Below the pieces are notes generated by a model. It made no database searches. It was not told the origin of the DNA and saw nothing but the letters and a program-made list of their open reading frames with translations. Position numbers and translations under genes: made by a program. A stretch of DNA of 64,000 nt from Caldilineaceae bacterium (GTDB lineage Bacteria > Chloroflexota > Anaerolineae > Caldilineales > Caldilineaceae): the NCBI GenBank assembly GCA_020634815.1, contig JACKBA010000004.1, positions 1-64,000 of the forward strand. Direction: 5' to 3'. This document shows, one piece after another, positions 8,506 through 17,229 of this stretch (positions are counted from its first letter, which is position 1; the number at the start of each line of letters is the position of its first letter).

Positions 8506-9906
8506 ATGGATCAACTTCTTCTCTCGCGCGTTCAGTTTGCCCTGACCGCCAGCTTTCACTTCATCTACCCGCCCCTCTCCATCGGCCTTGGCCTGCTGCT
8601 CGTCATCATCGGGATCAACTATCTGCGCACGCGCGACCCGAAGTGGCGCCAGCTCTCCTTTTTCTGGATCAAGGTCTACGGGCTGGTCTTTGCCGTGGGC
8701 GTGGCGACGGGCATCGTGCAGGAGTTCGAGTTTGGCACCAACTGGCCGGAGTACTCACGCTTCGTCGGCAACATCTTCGGCAGCCTGCTGGCGGCTGAGG
8801 GCGTCTTTGCGTTCTTCCTGGAAGGCGGCTTCCTGGGGCTGATGCTCTTTGGCGGCAACCGGCTCGGCCCGCGCATGTGGCTGCTGGCGACCTTCCTGGT
8901 GGCCTTTGGCGCGCACTTCAGCGCGCTGTGGATCATCATGGCCAACTCGTGGATGCAGACGCCGGCCGGCTATGAAATCCAGCAGACGCCGCTGGGTGCA
9001 CAGGCCTTCATGACCAGCTTTGCGGCGACGGTCTTTACGCCCTCCTTCATCCCGCGCTTCCTGCACACCATCGTCGCCTCGTGGATGACAGGCGCGGCGC
9101 TGATGCTGAGCGTAGGCGCGTGGTTCCTGCTCAGACACAAACACGAGGAGTTGGGCAAGGCGACGATCCGCGTGGCGCTGCCCGTCTTCGTCATCTTCAG
9201 CATCCTGCAAGTACCGCTCTTCGGCGCGCGCCAGGCGGAAAATGTCGTCGAGCATCAGCCGGTCAAACTGGCCGCCATGGAGGGTGTCTGGGAGGATATC
9301 GCGTGCGCGCCGATGACGATTGTCGGCTGGGTCGATGTGTCGAATCAGACGACTTACGGCATCAAGATCCCGTGCCTGCTGAGTTTCCTGGCCCTGGGCG
9401 ACATCAATGCCACGGTGCAGGGCTTGAACTCTTTCCCGTCCGACGAGTGGCCGCCCATCAACCTCACCTTCCAGTCCTATCACGTCATGATCAACCTGGG
9501 CATGGCTTTCATCGGCATTGGCCTGCTGGCTGCACTCTTCTTCTTCTGGGGACGCCGGCTGTGGACCAACAAGTTCATCTTGTGGCTGCTGGTGCTCACC
9601 GTCTTCCTGACCGAGACCGCGACCATCGTCGGCTGGTGGACGGCCGAGTTTGGCCGCCAGCCGTGGATCGTGTGGGGGCTGCTGCGCACGGTGGACGGCG
9701 GGTCGCCGGTGCTGCTGGGCTACCAGGTGCTGCTCTCCAACGGCATGTTCGTCGTGCTCTATACGATTCTCTTCGTGCTCTTCATCTACCTGTTGAACGA
9801 GAAGATCCAGCACGGCCCCGACCCGCTGGAGGAGATGGAGGAGCGGCCCGTCACGGCGCTGCCCGACACCTTCCGCGATATTTTCCGCCGCCGGGCACGC
9901 GCTTAA
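8506..9906 (+). CDS. cydA: Cytochrome bd oxidase subunit I
   Basis: A 466-residue integral membrane subunit that carries haems b558, b595 and d and oxidises quinol while reducing oxygen. The N-terminal axial His18 (ASFHFIYPPLSIG) is present. So are the conserved GRQPW (FGRQPWIVWGLLRT) segment near the C-terminus and nine or so hydrophobic helices. The length is shorter than the E. coli protein and fits bd oxidases with a short quinol loop. It is the first gene of a cydABDC operon, with subunit II starting 12 bases downstream. This oxidase serves respiration at low oxygen. Confidence 0.96.
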   Translation: MDQLLLSRVQFALTASFHFIYPPLSIGLGLLLVIIGINYLRTRDPKWRQLSFFWIKVYGLVFAVGVATGIVQEFEFGTNWPEYSRFVGNIFGSLLAAEGVFAFFLEGGFLGLMLFGGNRLGPRMWLLATFLVAFGAHFSALWIIMANSWMQTPAGYEIQQTPLGAQAFMTSFAATVFTPSFIPRFLHTIVASWMTGAALMLSVGAWFLLRHKHEELGKATIRVALPVFVIFSILQVPLFGARQAENVVEHQPVKLAAMEGVWEDIACAPMTIVGWVDVSNQTTYGIKIPCLLSFLALGDINATVQGLNSFPSDEWPPINLTFQSYHVMINLGMAFIGIGLLAALFFFWGRRLWTNKFILWLLVLTVFLTETATIVGWWTAEFGRQPWIVWGLLRTVDGGSPVLLGYQVLLSNGMFVVLYTILFVLFIYLLNEKIQHGPDPLEEMEERPVTALPDTFRDIFRRRARA

Positions 9907-9918
9907 AGGGAGGACGCG

Positions 9919-10938
9919 ATGTGGCTTAACGTGGTGTGGTTCGGGCTCTTTGTCATCATCATCGCCGGCTATCTGATCATGGATGGCTTCGACCTGGGCG
10001 TGGGCATCCTGCACCCGTTCCTGGCCAAGAGCGACGAGGATCGCCGCGTCTTTCTCAACAGTATCGGGCCGGTGTGGGACGGCAACGAAGTATGGCTGGT
10101 GTTGGGCGGCGGCGCGCTCTTTGCCGCCTTCCCGGTCGTCTACGCCTCGCTCTTTTCCGGCCTCTACATCGCCATGATGCTGGTTCTGCTCGTGCTGATC
10201 CTGCGCACCGTCGCCATCGAGTTCCGCTCCAAGCGGCCGTCGCTGCGCTGGCGCGGCTTCTGGGATTGGGTCTTCTTTGGCGCGTCGGCGGGCATTGCGC
10301 TGCTGCTGGGCGTGGCCTTTGGCAACATCCTCGACGGGCTGCCCATTGCCGCCGACGGCTACATCCGCGCCACGCTCTTCGATCTGCTGACGCCCTATGC
10401 GCTGCTCGTGGGCGTGACGACCGTCTTCATGCTGGCCACGCACGGCGCCATCTATCTGAGCATGAAGGCGAGCGGCGCGCTGCTCGACCGCGTCAAGCGC
10501 TGGGTGCCGCGCCTGATGGTCATCTTTTTCGTCTTCAACACGCTGCTGGTGGGGATGACCGTGCTGCTGCACGAGGCGGTCTCGGAGCGCTACTGGCAGC
10601 AGCCGTGGCTGGCGATCCTGCCGGCCGCGGCGCTGGCCTCGGTCATCGTGGCGTGGCTCATGGTGCGCCGCGAGCAGTACTTCGTGGCCTTTCTCTTTTC
10701 CTCGGCCATGATCGCCGGCCTGCTCATTTCGGCGGCAGTCGGTCTCTTCCCGAACCTGCTGGTATCGACGCTCAACCCGTCATACAACCTCACCATCTTC
10801 AACGCCGCGTCACAGGCCAACACGCTGACCGTAATGCTCATTATGGCGCTCATCGGTATGCCCTTCGTGCTGCTCTACACGGCCGGCGTCTACTATATCT
10901 TCCGCGGGCGCGTGCAGATCGGACCGAGCAGCTATTGA
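9919..10938 (+). CDS. cydB: Cytochrome bd oxidase subunit II
   Basis: A 339-residue membrane protein pairing with CydA. The signature N-terminus WFGLFVIIIAGYLIMDGFDLGVG and the following GPVWDGNEVWLV motif are diagnostic, with eight to nine helices in total. It follows cydA by 12 bases with an AGGGAGGACG ribosome site, so translation is likely coupled. Downstream lies a short piece of GGATnnGGCGGAT repeat and then cydD. Confidence 0.96.
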   Translation: MWLNVVWFGLFVIIIAGYLIMDGFDLGVGILHPFLAKSDEDRRVFLNSIGPVWDGNEVWLVLGGGALFAAFPVVYASLFSGLYIAMMLVLLVLILRTVAIEFRSKRPSLRWRGFWDWVFFGASAGIALLLGVAFGNILDGLPIAADGYIRATLFDLLTPYALLVGVTTVFMLATHGAIYLSMKASGALLDRVKRWVPRLMVIFFVFNTLLVGMTVLLHEAVSERYWQQPWLAILPAAALASVIVAWLMVRREQYFVAFLFSSAMIAGLLISAAVGLFPNLLVSTLNPSYNLTIFNAASQANTLTVMLIMALIGMPFVLLYTAGVYYIFRGRVQIGPSSY

Positions 10939-10953
10939 GGTACAGAATAGACC

Positions 10954-10990
10954 GCGGATGAGGCGGATTTGGCGGATAAACGCGGATTTT
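10954..10990. repeat. GGATTnGGC-type repeat fragment
   Basis: The run GACCGCGGATGAGGCGGATT continues as TGGCGGATAAACGCGGAT. It matches one arm of the hairpin at 23873-23953. It sits between cydB and cydD and provides an in-frame ATG (10958) that is probably not the true cydD start. Confidence 0.65.
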
Positions 10991-11020
10991 GTCTCACACG
11001 GGGCAACCTCGACCCGCAGC

Positions 11021-12949
11021 ATGGACGAAGGTCACGTCGCGTCGAGATCTCTTCACACGGCCACCGCGGCCGGCTTTGTGGCCGGCGCCATGCTGGTGGC
11101 GCAGGCGTGGCTGCTCAGCCTCGTCGTCGACGGTGTCTTTTTGCGCGGGCAGGTGCTCGCGGATATGCTGCCGCTGCTTGGCGTGATGCTGGCCTGCCTG
11201 CTCGTGCGCAGCGCGGCCATCTACGCCGAGACGGTGCTCGCCCAGCGTTCGTCCAGCCGCACCAAGCAGGCGCTGCGCCAGGCGCTCACGACGCGGCTCA
11301 TCGCAATCGGCCCCATCGCCCTGCGCGCGGAGCGCACCGGCGAGCTGGTTAGCACCGCCGGCGAAGGGGTGGAGGCGCTCGACGCGTACATCACGCAGTA
11401 TCGGCCGGCGCGTTCTCTCTCCTTTCTCCTGCCCACCTTTATCCTGCTCGTCGTGCTGATCCTCGATCCATGGACATCGCTGGTGTTGCTCTTTGCCGCG
11501 CCCATGCTGATCCTCATGCTGGCCTTCATCGGCGGCCGCGCCAAGACGCTCACCGAGCGCCGCTTCCTGGAACTGCGCTGGATGAGCGCCTTTTTTCTCG
11601 ACTTGCTGCAAGGGCTGACGACGCTCAAGCTCTTTGGCCGCAGCCAGGAACAGGCCGAGACCATCGAGGAGGTCAGCCGCCAGTACGGCAAGACGACGAT
11701 GGAGGTGCTCGCCACCGCGTTTCAGAGTTCGCTGGTCATGGAGTGGGCGGCGACCGCGGCCACGGCATTGGTGGCGCTGGAGGTGAGCTACCGGCTCATG
11801 GGCGGCTCGCTCGCCTTTGCGCCGGCGCTGGCCGTGCTGCTGCTCACGCCCGAATTCTTCCTGCCGCTGCGCACGCTGGCGATCCGCTATCACGCCGGCG
11901 CGGCGGGCAAGGCCGCGCTCGACCAGATTGATGTGATTTTGCGGAGTGACAACAATTTGACGCAGAGGCGCGAAGTCGCAGAGGTTCGCAGAGAAGGGGC
12001 GAGGGGCGAGGGGCGAGGAAGAGTCGGGACGCAAACGCAGGATCCGACGCAGAGGCGCGGAGACGCAGAGGAGCGCAGAGAAGAGACAGCAGAATCAACG
12101 CAAAGACGCAGAGACGCAAAGACGCAACGCAAAGAAGAGTTACTCTCCTCTTCTGTTTCTCATACTTCTTCTGCCTCTGCGCAACTTTGCGCCTTTGCGC
12201 CTATGCGTCAAAGTGATTCGCCACTCGAAATACTCTTTGACAATGTTAGGTACAGCTACGGCGAGCGGATGGCGCTGCGCGGGTGCTCGTTCACGCTGGC
12301 GCCCGGGCAGCGGACGGCGCTGGTCGGCGCGACGGGTGCGGGCAAGAGCACGGTAGCAAGCCTGCTGCTGCGCTTTCTGGAGCCGGATGCCGGGGAAATT
12401 CAGGTCGGCGATGTGCCGCTGGTCGCCATCGACCCGGAAACATGGCGCGAGTTGGTGGCATGGGTGCCGCAGCAGCCGTATCTCTTTGCCGGCGCAGTGC
12501 GCGACAACCTGCGCCTGGCACGGCCGGACGCCACCGATGAGCAGATCGTAGACGCCGCGCATGCGGCCAACGCGCACGACTTCATCGCCGCGCTGCCGCA
12601 GGGCTATGCCACGCCCATCGGCGAGCAGGGCATGCGCCTCAGCGGCGGGCAGCGCCAGCGCCTGGCCATCGCCCGCGCGCTGCTCAAGGATGCCCCGCTG
12701 CTGATCCTGGACGAGCCGACCGCCCACCTCGACGCCGAGAACGAGCGCCTGATCCGTGCCGCGCTGGAACGGCTGTTGCACGGCCGCACCGCGTTGATCA
12801 TCGCCCACCGCCTGGAGATGGCGCTCACGGCCGACCAGGTCATCGTGCTCGACGAGGGCGCGGTGGTTCAGCAGGGCGCGCCGGCCGCGCTGCGCGCAAC
12901 CGCCGGCCCCTTCCGCGATCTCCTCGCCAGCTACGAGGCGGCCCAATGA
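11021..12949 (+). CDS. cydD: CydD, ABC exporter subunit needed for bd oxidase assembly, with an in-frame repeat insertion
   Basis: A 642-residue half-transporter: six membrane helices (residues 1-300) then an ATPase with Walker A GATGAGKST, signature LSGGQRQRLAIARALL and Walker B LLILDEPTAH. With CydC it exports thiol reductants needed to mature the oxidase. Residues 309-397 are foreign. A 267-base hairpin repeat sits in the linker between the membrane and ATPase domains, flanked by AGTGA on both sides. Removing it rejoins ILRSD to SPLEILFDNV without a frame change. The insert adds a strongly basic/acidic RR-E-rich stretch with no membrane character. The start is taken at the ATG at 11021; an in-frame ATG at 10958 lies in repeat DNA. 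The stop overlaps cydC by four bases. Confidence 0.9.
   Translation: MDEGHVASRSLHTATAAGFVAGAMLVAQAWLLSLVVDGVFLRGQVLADMLPLLGVMLACLLVRSAAIYAETVLAQRSSSRTKQALRQALTTRLIAIGPIALRAERTGELVSTAGEGVEALDAYITQYRPARSLSFLLPTFILLVVLILDPWTSLVLLFAAPMLILMLAFIGGRAKTLTERRFLELRWMSAFFLDLLQGLTTLKLFGRSQEQAETIEEVSRQYGKTTMEVLATAFQSSLVMEWAATAATALVALEVSYRLMGGSLAFAPALAVLLLTPEFFLPLRTLAIRYHAGAAGKAALDQIDVILRSDNNLTQRREVAEVRREGARGEGRGRVGTQTQDPTQRRGDAEERREETAESTQRRRDAKTQRKEELLSSSVSHTSSASAQLCAFAPMRQSDSPLEILFDNVRYSYGERMALRGCSFTLAPGQRTALVGATGAGKSTVASLLLRFLEPDAGEIQVGDVPLVAIDPETWRELVAWVPQQPYLFAGAVRDNLRLARPDATDEQIVDAAHAANAHDFIAALPQGYATPIGEQGMRLSGGQRQRLAIARALLKDAPLLILDEPTAHLDAENERLIRAALERLLHGRTALIIAHRLEMALTADQVIVLDEGAVVQQGAPAALRATAGPFRDLLASYEAAQ
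11945..12211. repeat. 267-bp in-frame repeat insertion in cydD
   Basis: The insert is flanked by AGTGA at 11945-11949 and 12212-12216; the distance between them is 267 bases, exactly 89 codons. Its inner ends are inverted: TTTGACGCAGAGGCGC at 11956 and GCGCCTATGCGTCAAA ending at 12212. Inside are GACGCAGAG steps, a GGGGCGA heptamer run and the opposing arm. It is the only copy of this family in the window lying wholly inside a conserved gene. Confidence 0.85.
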
Positions 12950-14682
12950 GCGCGCAGGCGACCACAGTGCCGCCCACGCCCGGCATCATACGCCGGCTGC
13001 TGGCGCTCATGCGTCCCTTTGGCTGGTGGATTGCGGCGGGCGTGCTGCTCTCCTTCGCCACCATCGGCTCCAGCGTGGGGCTGATGGCGGTCTCGGCCTA
13101 TCTCATCTCCAAGGCCGCCATTGCTACCGACGTGACGCAGCTTGCGCTGGCCATTGCCGGCGTGCGTCTCTTTGCGCTGACACGCGCCGCCTTTCGCTAC
13201 GGCGAGCGCTATGTCACCCACCTGGCGACCTTCCGCATCCTGACCAGCCTGCGCGTCTGGTTCTACCGTGCCATCGAACCGCTGGCGCCGGCGCGGCTCA
13301 TGCAGGTGCACAGCGGCGATCTGCTGGCGCGCATCGGCGCCGACATCGAGACGCTGGAGAATTTCTACGTGCGCGTGGTCGTGCCGCCGCTGACGGCCGC
13401 GCTGGTGACGGCGTTGGCGTGCGCGATTCTGGGTGCGTTCGACTGGTCGTTGGCGCTGGTGCTGGCGATCTTCCTGGCGCTCACCGGCGTGGCGCTGCCG
13501 TGGGCAAGCCGCCGACTGAGCCGCCAGGCTGCTGAAACGACGATTGCCGCGCGCGCCGACCTCAACGCCGGCCTTGTCGACACGATCCAGGGCATGGCCG
13601 ACCTGGTGGCCTTCGGGCAGGCGGGTGCCCAGCAGGCACGCGTGCTCGCCCAGAGCGCAGCCGCGAACCGGGCGCAGGAGAAGCTGGCGCACGTACGCGG
13701 CGCAACAACGGCACTGGCGGCGCTCTTCACGGGGCTGGCCGGGCTGGGCGTGCTCGCGCTGGCGATCCCGCTGGTCACGGCCAGGCAAATCGAGGGCGTC
13801 TATCTAGCGCTGTTGCCGCTGACGGCGATTGCGGCGTTCGAGGCGGTGCAGCCGCTGGGCCAGGCGTGGCAGATGCTGGAAGCGAGCAACGCCGCCGCCG
13901 GCCGCCTCTTCGCGCTCATCGACACGCCGCCGGCCGTGGTCGATCCGCTCCAGCCGCAACCGCCCCCGCAGGAGCCGGCGCTGACCGTGCAAAAGTTGTA
14001 CTTCTGCTATCCAAACGCTGACGCTTCTGTAAATAGGGAGACCCGACCGGTCTTGAACGAGGTGAGCTTCGAACTGGGGCGCGGCGAGTGGCTGGCCATC
14101 ACGGGACCGAGCGGGGCCGGGAAGTCAACGCTGGCCGCGCTGCTGTTGCGTTTCTGGGACGTAGCGCCTGGCAAGGTATTCCTGGGCGGCGCCGACATCC
14201 GTGCCTATGCCGCCGGCGACGTGCGCGATCAGATCGCCTACGTTGCCCAGGCCCCCTATTTTTTCCACACCTCGATCGCCGACAACCTGCGCGTGGCCGC
14301 CCCCGATGCCACCGATGACGACCTGGCTGAAGCGTGCCGCGTAGCCCAGATCCATGACTTCATTGCCGCGCTCCCAGAGGGATATGCGACGCTGGTCGGG
14401 GAGAATGGCTTGCAGTTGAGCGGCGGCGAGCGCCAGCGTCTGGCCATCGCGCGCGCCCTGCTCAAGGATGCGCCGATTGTGATCCTCGACGAAGCCACGG
14501 CTCACCTCGACGCGGTGACGGCGCAGCGGATCTGGCAGGCGCTGGCTGGTGCGTGGCAGGGCCGGACTGTGTTGATTCTCGATCACGGCGCCGCGGCGCT
14601 TGCCCATGCCGACCGCGTGTTGCGCCTCGATGAAGGGCGTCTCAAAGCGGAAAACTTTACGAAATTAACTGGAAATTGGTGA
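12946..14682 (+). CDS. cydC: CydC, ABC exporter subunit for bd oxidase assembly
   Basis: A 578-residue half-transporter, partner of CydD. Six hydrophobic helices (about 20-300) are followed by an ATPase with Walker A GPSGAGKST, signature LSGGERQRLAIARALL and Walker B IVILDEATAH. The ATG overlaps the cydD stop as ATGA, implying translational coupling and equal synthesis of both halves. Unlike CydD, its inter-domain linker has the usual length and no repeat-derived segment, a useful internal comparison for the CydD insertion. Confidence 0.94.
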   Translation: MSAQATTVPPTPGIIRRLLALMRPFGWWIAAGVLLSFATIGSSVGLMAVSAYLISKAAIATDVTQLALAIAGVRLFALTRAAFRYGERYVTHLATFRILTSLRVWFYRAIEPLAPARLMQVHSGDLLARIGADIETLENFYVRVVVPPLTAALVTALACAILGAFDWSLALVLAIFLALTGVALPWASRRLSRQAAETTIAARADLNAGLVDTIQGMADLVAFGQAGAQQARVLAQSAAANRAQEKLAHVRGATTALAALFTGLAGLGVLALAIPLVTARQIEGVYLALLPLTAIAAFEAVQPLGQAWQMLEASNAAAGRLFALIDTPPAVVDPLQPQPPPQEPALTVQKLYFCYPNADASVNRETRPVLNEVSFELGRGEWLAITGPSGAGKSTLAALLLRFWDVAPGKVFLGGADIRAYAAGDVRDQIAYVAQAPYFFHTSIADNLRVAAPDATDDDLAEACRVAQIHDFIAALPEGYATLVGENGLQLSGGERQRLAIARALLKDAPIVILDEATAHLDAVTAQRIWQALAGAWQGRTVLILDHGAAALAHADRVLRLDEGRLKAENFTKLTGNW

Positions 14683-14712
14683 AATTGGGGGGATACGCTT
14701 CGGCAGAACCTG

Positions 14713-14721
14713 TGCTATACT
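14713..14721 (+). promoter_or_regulatory. Extended -10 promoter in front of a hairpin-terminator
   Basis: TGCTATACT (TATACT at 14716-14721) lies about 30 bases after the cydC stop. The expected transcription start would fall near 14728, exactly at the foot of the hairpin that follows. Confidence 0.5.
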
Positions 14722-14726
14722 TGTGG

Positions 14727-14790
14727 TGCGCTATCTGTTGTGGCTGGCCCCAAACCAGCCTTCGGGGGACAACAGATAGCGTATTTTTTT
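14727..14790 (+). ncRNA. Candidate small RNA or leader: promoter-proximal long hairpin with T-tract
   Basis: Perfect 13-base arms CGCTATCTGTTGT (14729-14741) and ACAACAGATAGCG (14769-14781) extend by T-A and G-T pairs, and ATTTTTTT follows. Within the loop GGCTGG (14742-14747) can pair with CCAGCC (14755-14760), giving a second stem. Because a promoter-like sequence sits directly before it, this is either a roughly 60-base small RNA or a terminated leader of the transporter gene. It may also simply terminate the cyd operon. Confidence 0.5.
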
Positions 14791-14873
14791 GTCTCCAGTT
14801 CGGAGGGGCGAATTGCGAGGGGCGACGTCCAACCAGCAATCGCTTCAACTCACCAACACACGTGACCAGAACC

Positions 14874-16268
14874 ATGAAAACGAAACCGTTCCTACCGCCG
14901 GGCAAGCAGGCCGCGTATGCGCTGGGCCAGCTTGGCTGGTCGACGCTGGTCAATATCATCGGTCTGGAACTCGTCTTTTTCTACCTGCCGCCGGAGAACG
15001 CCGGGCTGCCGACGCTCATTACGACGGTTACGTTCCTGGGCATCTTCAACGCCATCACCCTGATCGCCGCCTCTGGCCGGCTGTGGGACGCCATCACCGA
15101 TCCGATCATCGCCAACCTGAGCGATCGGTCACGCAACCCGCGCGGGCGGCGCATTCCATTCCTGGCCGTGGGCGCGCTGCCGGCCGCACTCTTCTGCACG
15201 CTCATGTTCGTGCCGCTTGCCCGCGAGGTCAGCACCGTCAACATCGTGTGGCTGATCATTGCCCAACTGCTCTTCTATCTCTTCCTGACCGTCTACGTGA
15301 CGCCCTTTTTTGCCCTGCTGCCCGAGCTGGGCCACACGGCGAACCAGCGGCTCAACCTGTCGACGTGGATCTCCATCACCTATGCGCTGGGCATCATGCT
15401 CGCGGCACAGACGCCGGCGTTGGCGGAACTGGTGCAATCGACCTTTGGCGTGGCGGACAAGGTCACGGCGCTGCAATTTGCCATCGGCGGCCTGGCCTTT
15501 GTGGCTATGCTGCTCATGTACCTTCCCGTGATCTTCATCGACGAGAATACCTACTGCGAGCGGGTGCCCTCTGATGTGCCGCTCTTCCGGGCCGTGGCGA
15601 CCACCTTCCGCAATGCCGGCTTTCGCTATTACGTGGTGGCGGACTTCGCCTACTTTATGGCGCTGACCATCGTCAACACCGGGCTGCTCTACTACATCAC
15701 CGTGCTGCTCGGCCTGGACGAAGCGCTGGTGAGCGGCCTGCTGGCGATCATGGTACTCCTTTCCTTCGTCTTCTACCCGGCCGTGAATCTGCTGGCGCGC
15801 AAGGTCGGCAAGAAGCCGCTGATCGTGGCATCGTTTCTATGGATGAGCGTGATCTTCTTCGGCGTCTTTTTCCTGGGGCGCCTGCCACTTCCAGCGCCGG
15901 CGCAAGCGTACGGACTCATCGTGCTCTACGCCATCCCCATCGCCTTCCTCGGCGTGCTGCCCAATGCCGTGCTCGGCGACATCGCCGAGGAGGACGCGCG
16001 GCGCAGCGGCCAGCGGTTGGAGGGCATGTTCTACGCCGCGCGCACGTTGATGCAGAAGATGGGACAGACGCTGGGCGTCGTCGTCTTTGCCTCGCTGACC
16101 GTTTTCGGCCGCGACCCTGGCGCCGATCTGGGTGTGCGGCTCAGCGGCATGGCCGGCTTTGCCCTCTGTCTGGTGGCAGGTCTCGTCTTTGTGCGCTATG
16201 ATGAAAGGGGCGTGTTGCGCGCGCTCGACCAGGCGCCGCACGCAGCGGCCGATACCACCCACGACTGA
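14874..16268 (+). CDS. GPH-family (MelB-like) sugar/cation symporter
   Basis: A 464-residue, 12-helix transporter of the major facilitator superfamily. The N-terminal pattern GRLWDAITDPIIANLSDRSRNPRGRRIPFL contains the D-x-x-TDP and GRR(I)P motifs characteristic of the glycoside-pentoside-hexuronide:cation symporters. It imports a sugar or glycoside with a cation; substrate is not evident. The ATG at 14874 is chosen because the upstream in-frame extension runs through the hairpin and promoter. It ends 20 bases before the phosphotriesterase-like gene, suggesting an operon. Confidence 0.85.
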   Translation: MKTKPFLPPGKQAAYALGQLGWSTLVNIIGLELVFFYLPPENAGLPTLITTVTFLGIFNAITLIAASGRLWDAITDPIIANLSDRSRNPRGRRIPFLAVGALPAALFCTLMFVPLAREVSTVNIVWLIIAQLLFYLFLTVYVTPFFALLPELGHTANQRLNLSTWISITYALGIMLAAQTPALAELVQSTFGVADKVTALQFAIGGLAFVAMLLMYLPVIFIDENTYCERVPSDVPLFRAVATTFRNAGFRYYVVADFAYFMALTIVNTGLLYYITVLLGLDEALVSGLLAIMVLLSFVFYPAVNLLARKVGKKPLIVASFLWMSVIFFGVFFLGRLPLPAPAQAYGLIVLYAIPIAFLGVLPNAVLGDIAEEDARRSGQRLEGMFYAARTLMQKMGQTLGVVVFASLTVFGRDPGADLGVRLSGMAGFALCLVAGLVFVRYDERGVLRALDQAPHAAADTTHD

Positions 16269-16288
16269 ATCCAGAAAGGCAAGCCGCC

Positions 16289-17209
16289 ATGAGCGTTCTC
16301 GAAACCACACTGGGCCATTATCGTGCAGGGGATCTGGGCATCATCCTGCCCCATGAGCACATCTTCGTCGACCTCGGCCCCATTGAAGCGGAGAGCTACC
16401 GCGCCGCCGATCGCGACGAAGTTATCGAGGTGATGCTGCCCCACATCCAGGCGGCGCGGGTAGCCGGCGTCACGGCGCTGGTGGAGTGTACGCCGACCGG
16501 CGTGGGGCGGCGTGTCGACATCGTCAAGGCGGTGTCGGAAGCGGCGAACTTCCCCGCCGTCGTGGCCACGGGCATCTACCGCGAGCCGTGGGTGCCGGCG
16601 TGGGCGCAGGCTGCGAGCGAAGCCGAACTGACAGCCTGGATGGTGCGCGAGCTGACCGAGGGTATCGAAGAGACGGGCGTGCGCGCGGCGTGGATCAAGC
16701 TCAGCGCAGGCGACGACGGCATCACGCCGGTCGAGGCGAAGATCCTGCGTGCGGCGGCTGAGGCGGGCCGGCAGACCGGCGCCGTCATCGGCAGCCACAC
16801 GATCCGCGGCCGCGTCGTGCGCGACCAGCTCGACATCCTCGAGGGCGCCGGCTACCGTGCCGACCGCTTCATCTGGATCCACACGCAGGCCGAGCCGGAC
16901 TTTGCCCTGCACCTGGAGATGGCACGCCGCGGCGCCTGGCTGGAGTACGACGCTATCGGCAGCGACGCGTTCAGCGATGCGTGGTTTGTCGAGCACATCC
17001 AGCGCGTGGTTGAAGCGGGTTTTGGCGGCCAGTTGCTGCTCAGCCACGATCGCGGCTGGTACGATCCCTCCAAGCCGCGCGGCGGCACGCAGTTGCCCTA
17101 CACCTATCTGCTCGAAAGCTTTCTGCCCAAGCTACGCGCGGCCGGCGTCGAGGACGCAACCATCGAGCTGCTGACCGTGCACAATCCGTGGCGGGCCTTT
17201 GCACGCTAA
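16289..17209 (+). CDS. Phosphotriesterase-family metal hydrolase
   Basis: A 306-residue TIM-barrel amidohydrolase of the phosphotriesterase (PTE/Php) family. Metal ligands are complete: His22 and His24 (LPHEH), Lys137 (AWIKLS, the carboxylated lysine), His170 (GSHT), His198 (IHTQ) and Asp254 (LSHDRGW). Many such proteins are lactonases or sugar-phosphate lactonases rather than true phosphotriesterases. The position after a GPH sugar transporter makes a sugar-derived lactone or phospho-ester plausible, as inference. It is slightly shorter than the E. coli Php-type average. Confidence 0.88.
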   Translation: MSVLETTLGHYRAGDLGIILPHEHIFVDLGPIEAESYRAADRDEVIEVMLPHIQAARVAGVTALVECTPTGVGRRVDIVKAVSEAANFPAVVATGIYREPWVPAWAQAASEAELTAWMVRELTEGIEETGVRAAWIKLSAGDDGITPVEAKILRAAAEAGRQTGAVIGSHTIRGRVVRDQLDILEGAGYRADRFIWIHTQAEPDFALHLEMARRGAWLEYDAIGSDAFSDAWFVEHIQRVVEAGFGGQLLLSHDRGWYDPSKPRGGTQLPYTYLLESFLPKLRAAGVEDATIELLTVHNPWRAFAR

Positions 17210-17229
17210 CGGGGGAAGAGAGACTTAGT

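Noticed and set aside
8755..10572. 605-residue minus-strand frame opposite cydAB
   Set aside because: Antisense shadow; the opposite strand encodes the conserved cytochrome bd subunits with all motifs.
10958..11020. Upstream start for CydD at 10958
   Set aside because: The extra 21 codons translate a dispersed GGATTnGGC repeat and lie before a better-placed ATG; no ribosome site precedes 10958.
14676..14873. Longer N-terminus for the GPH transporter
   Set aside because: The extension would read through the promoter, hairpin and T-run; family similarity begins at the ATG 14874.
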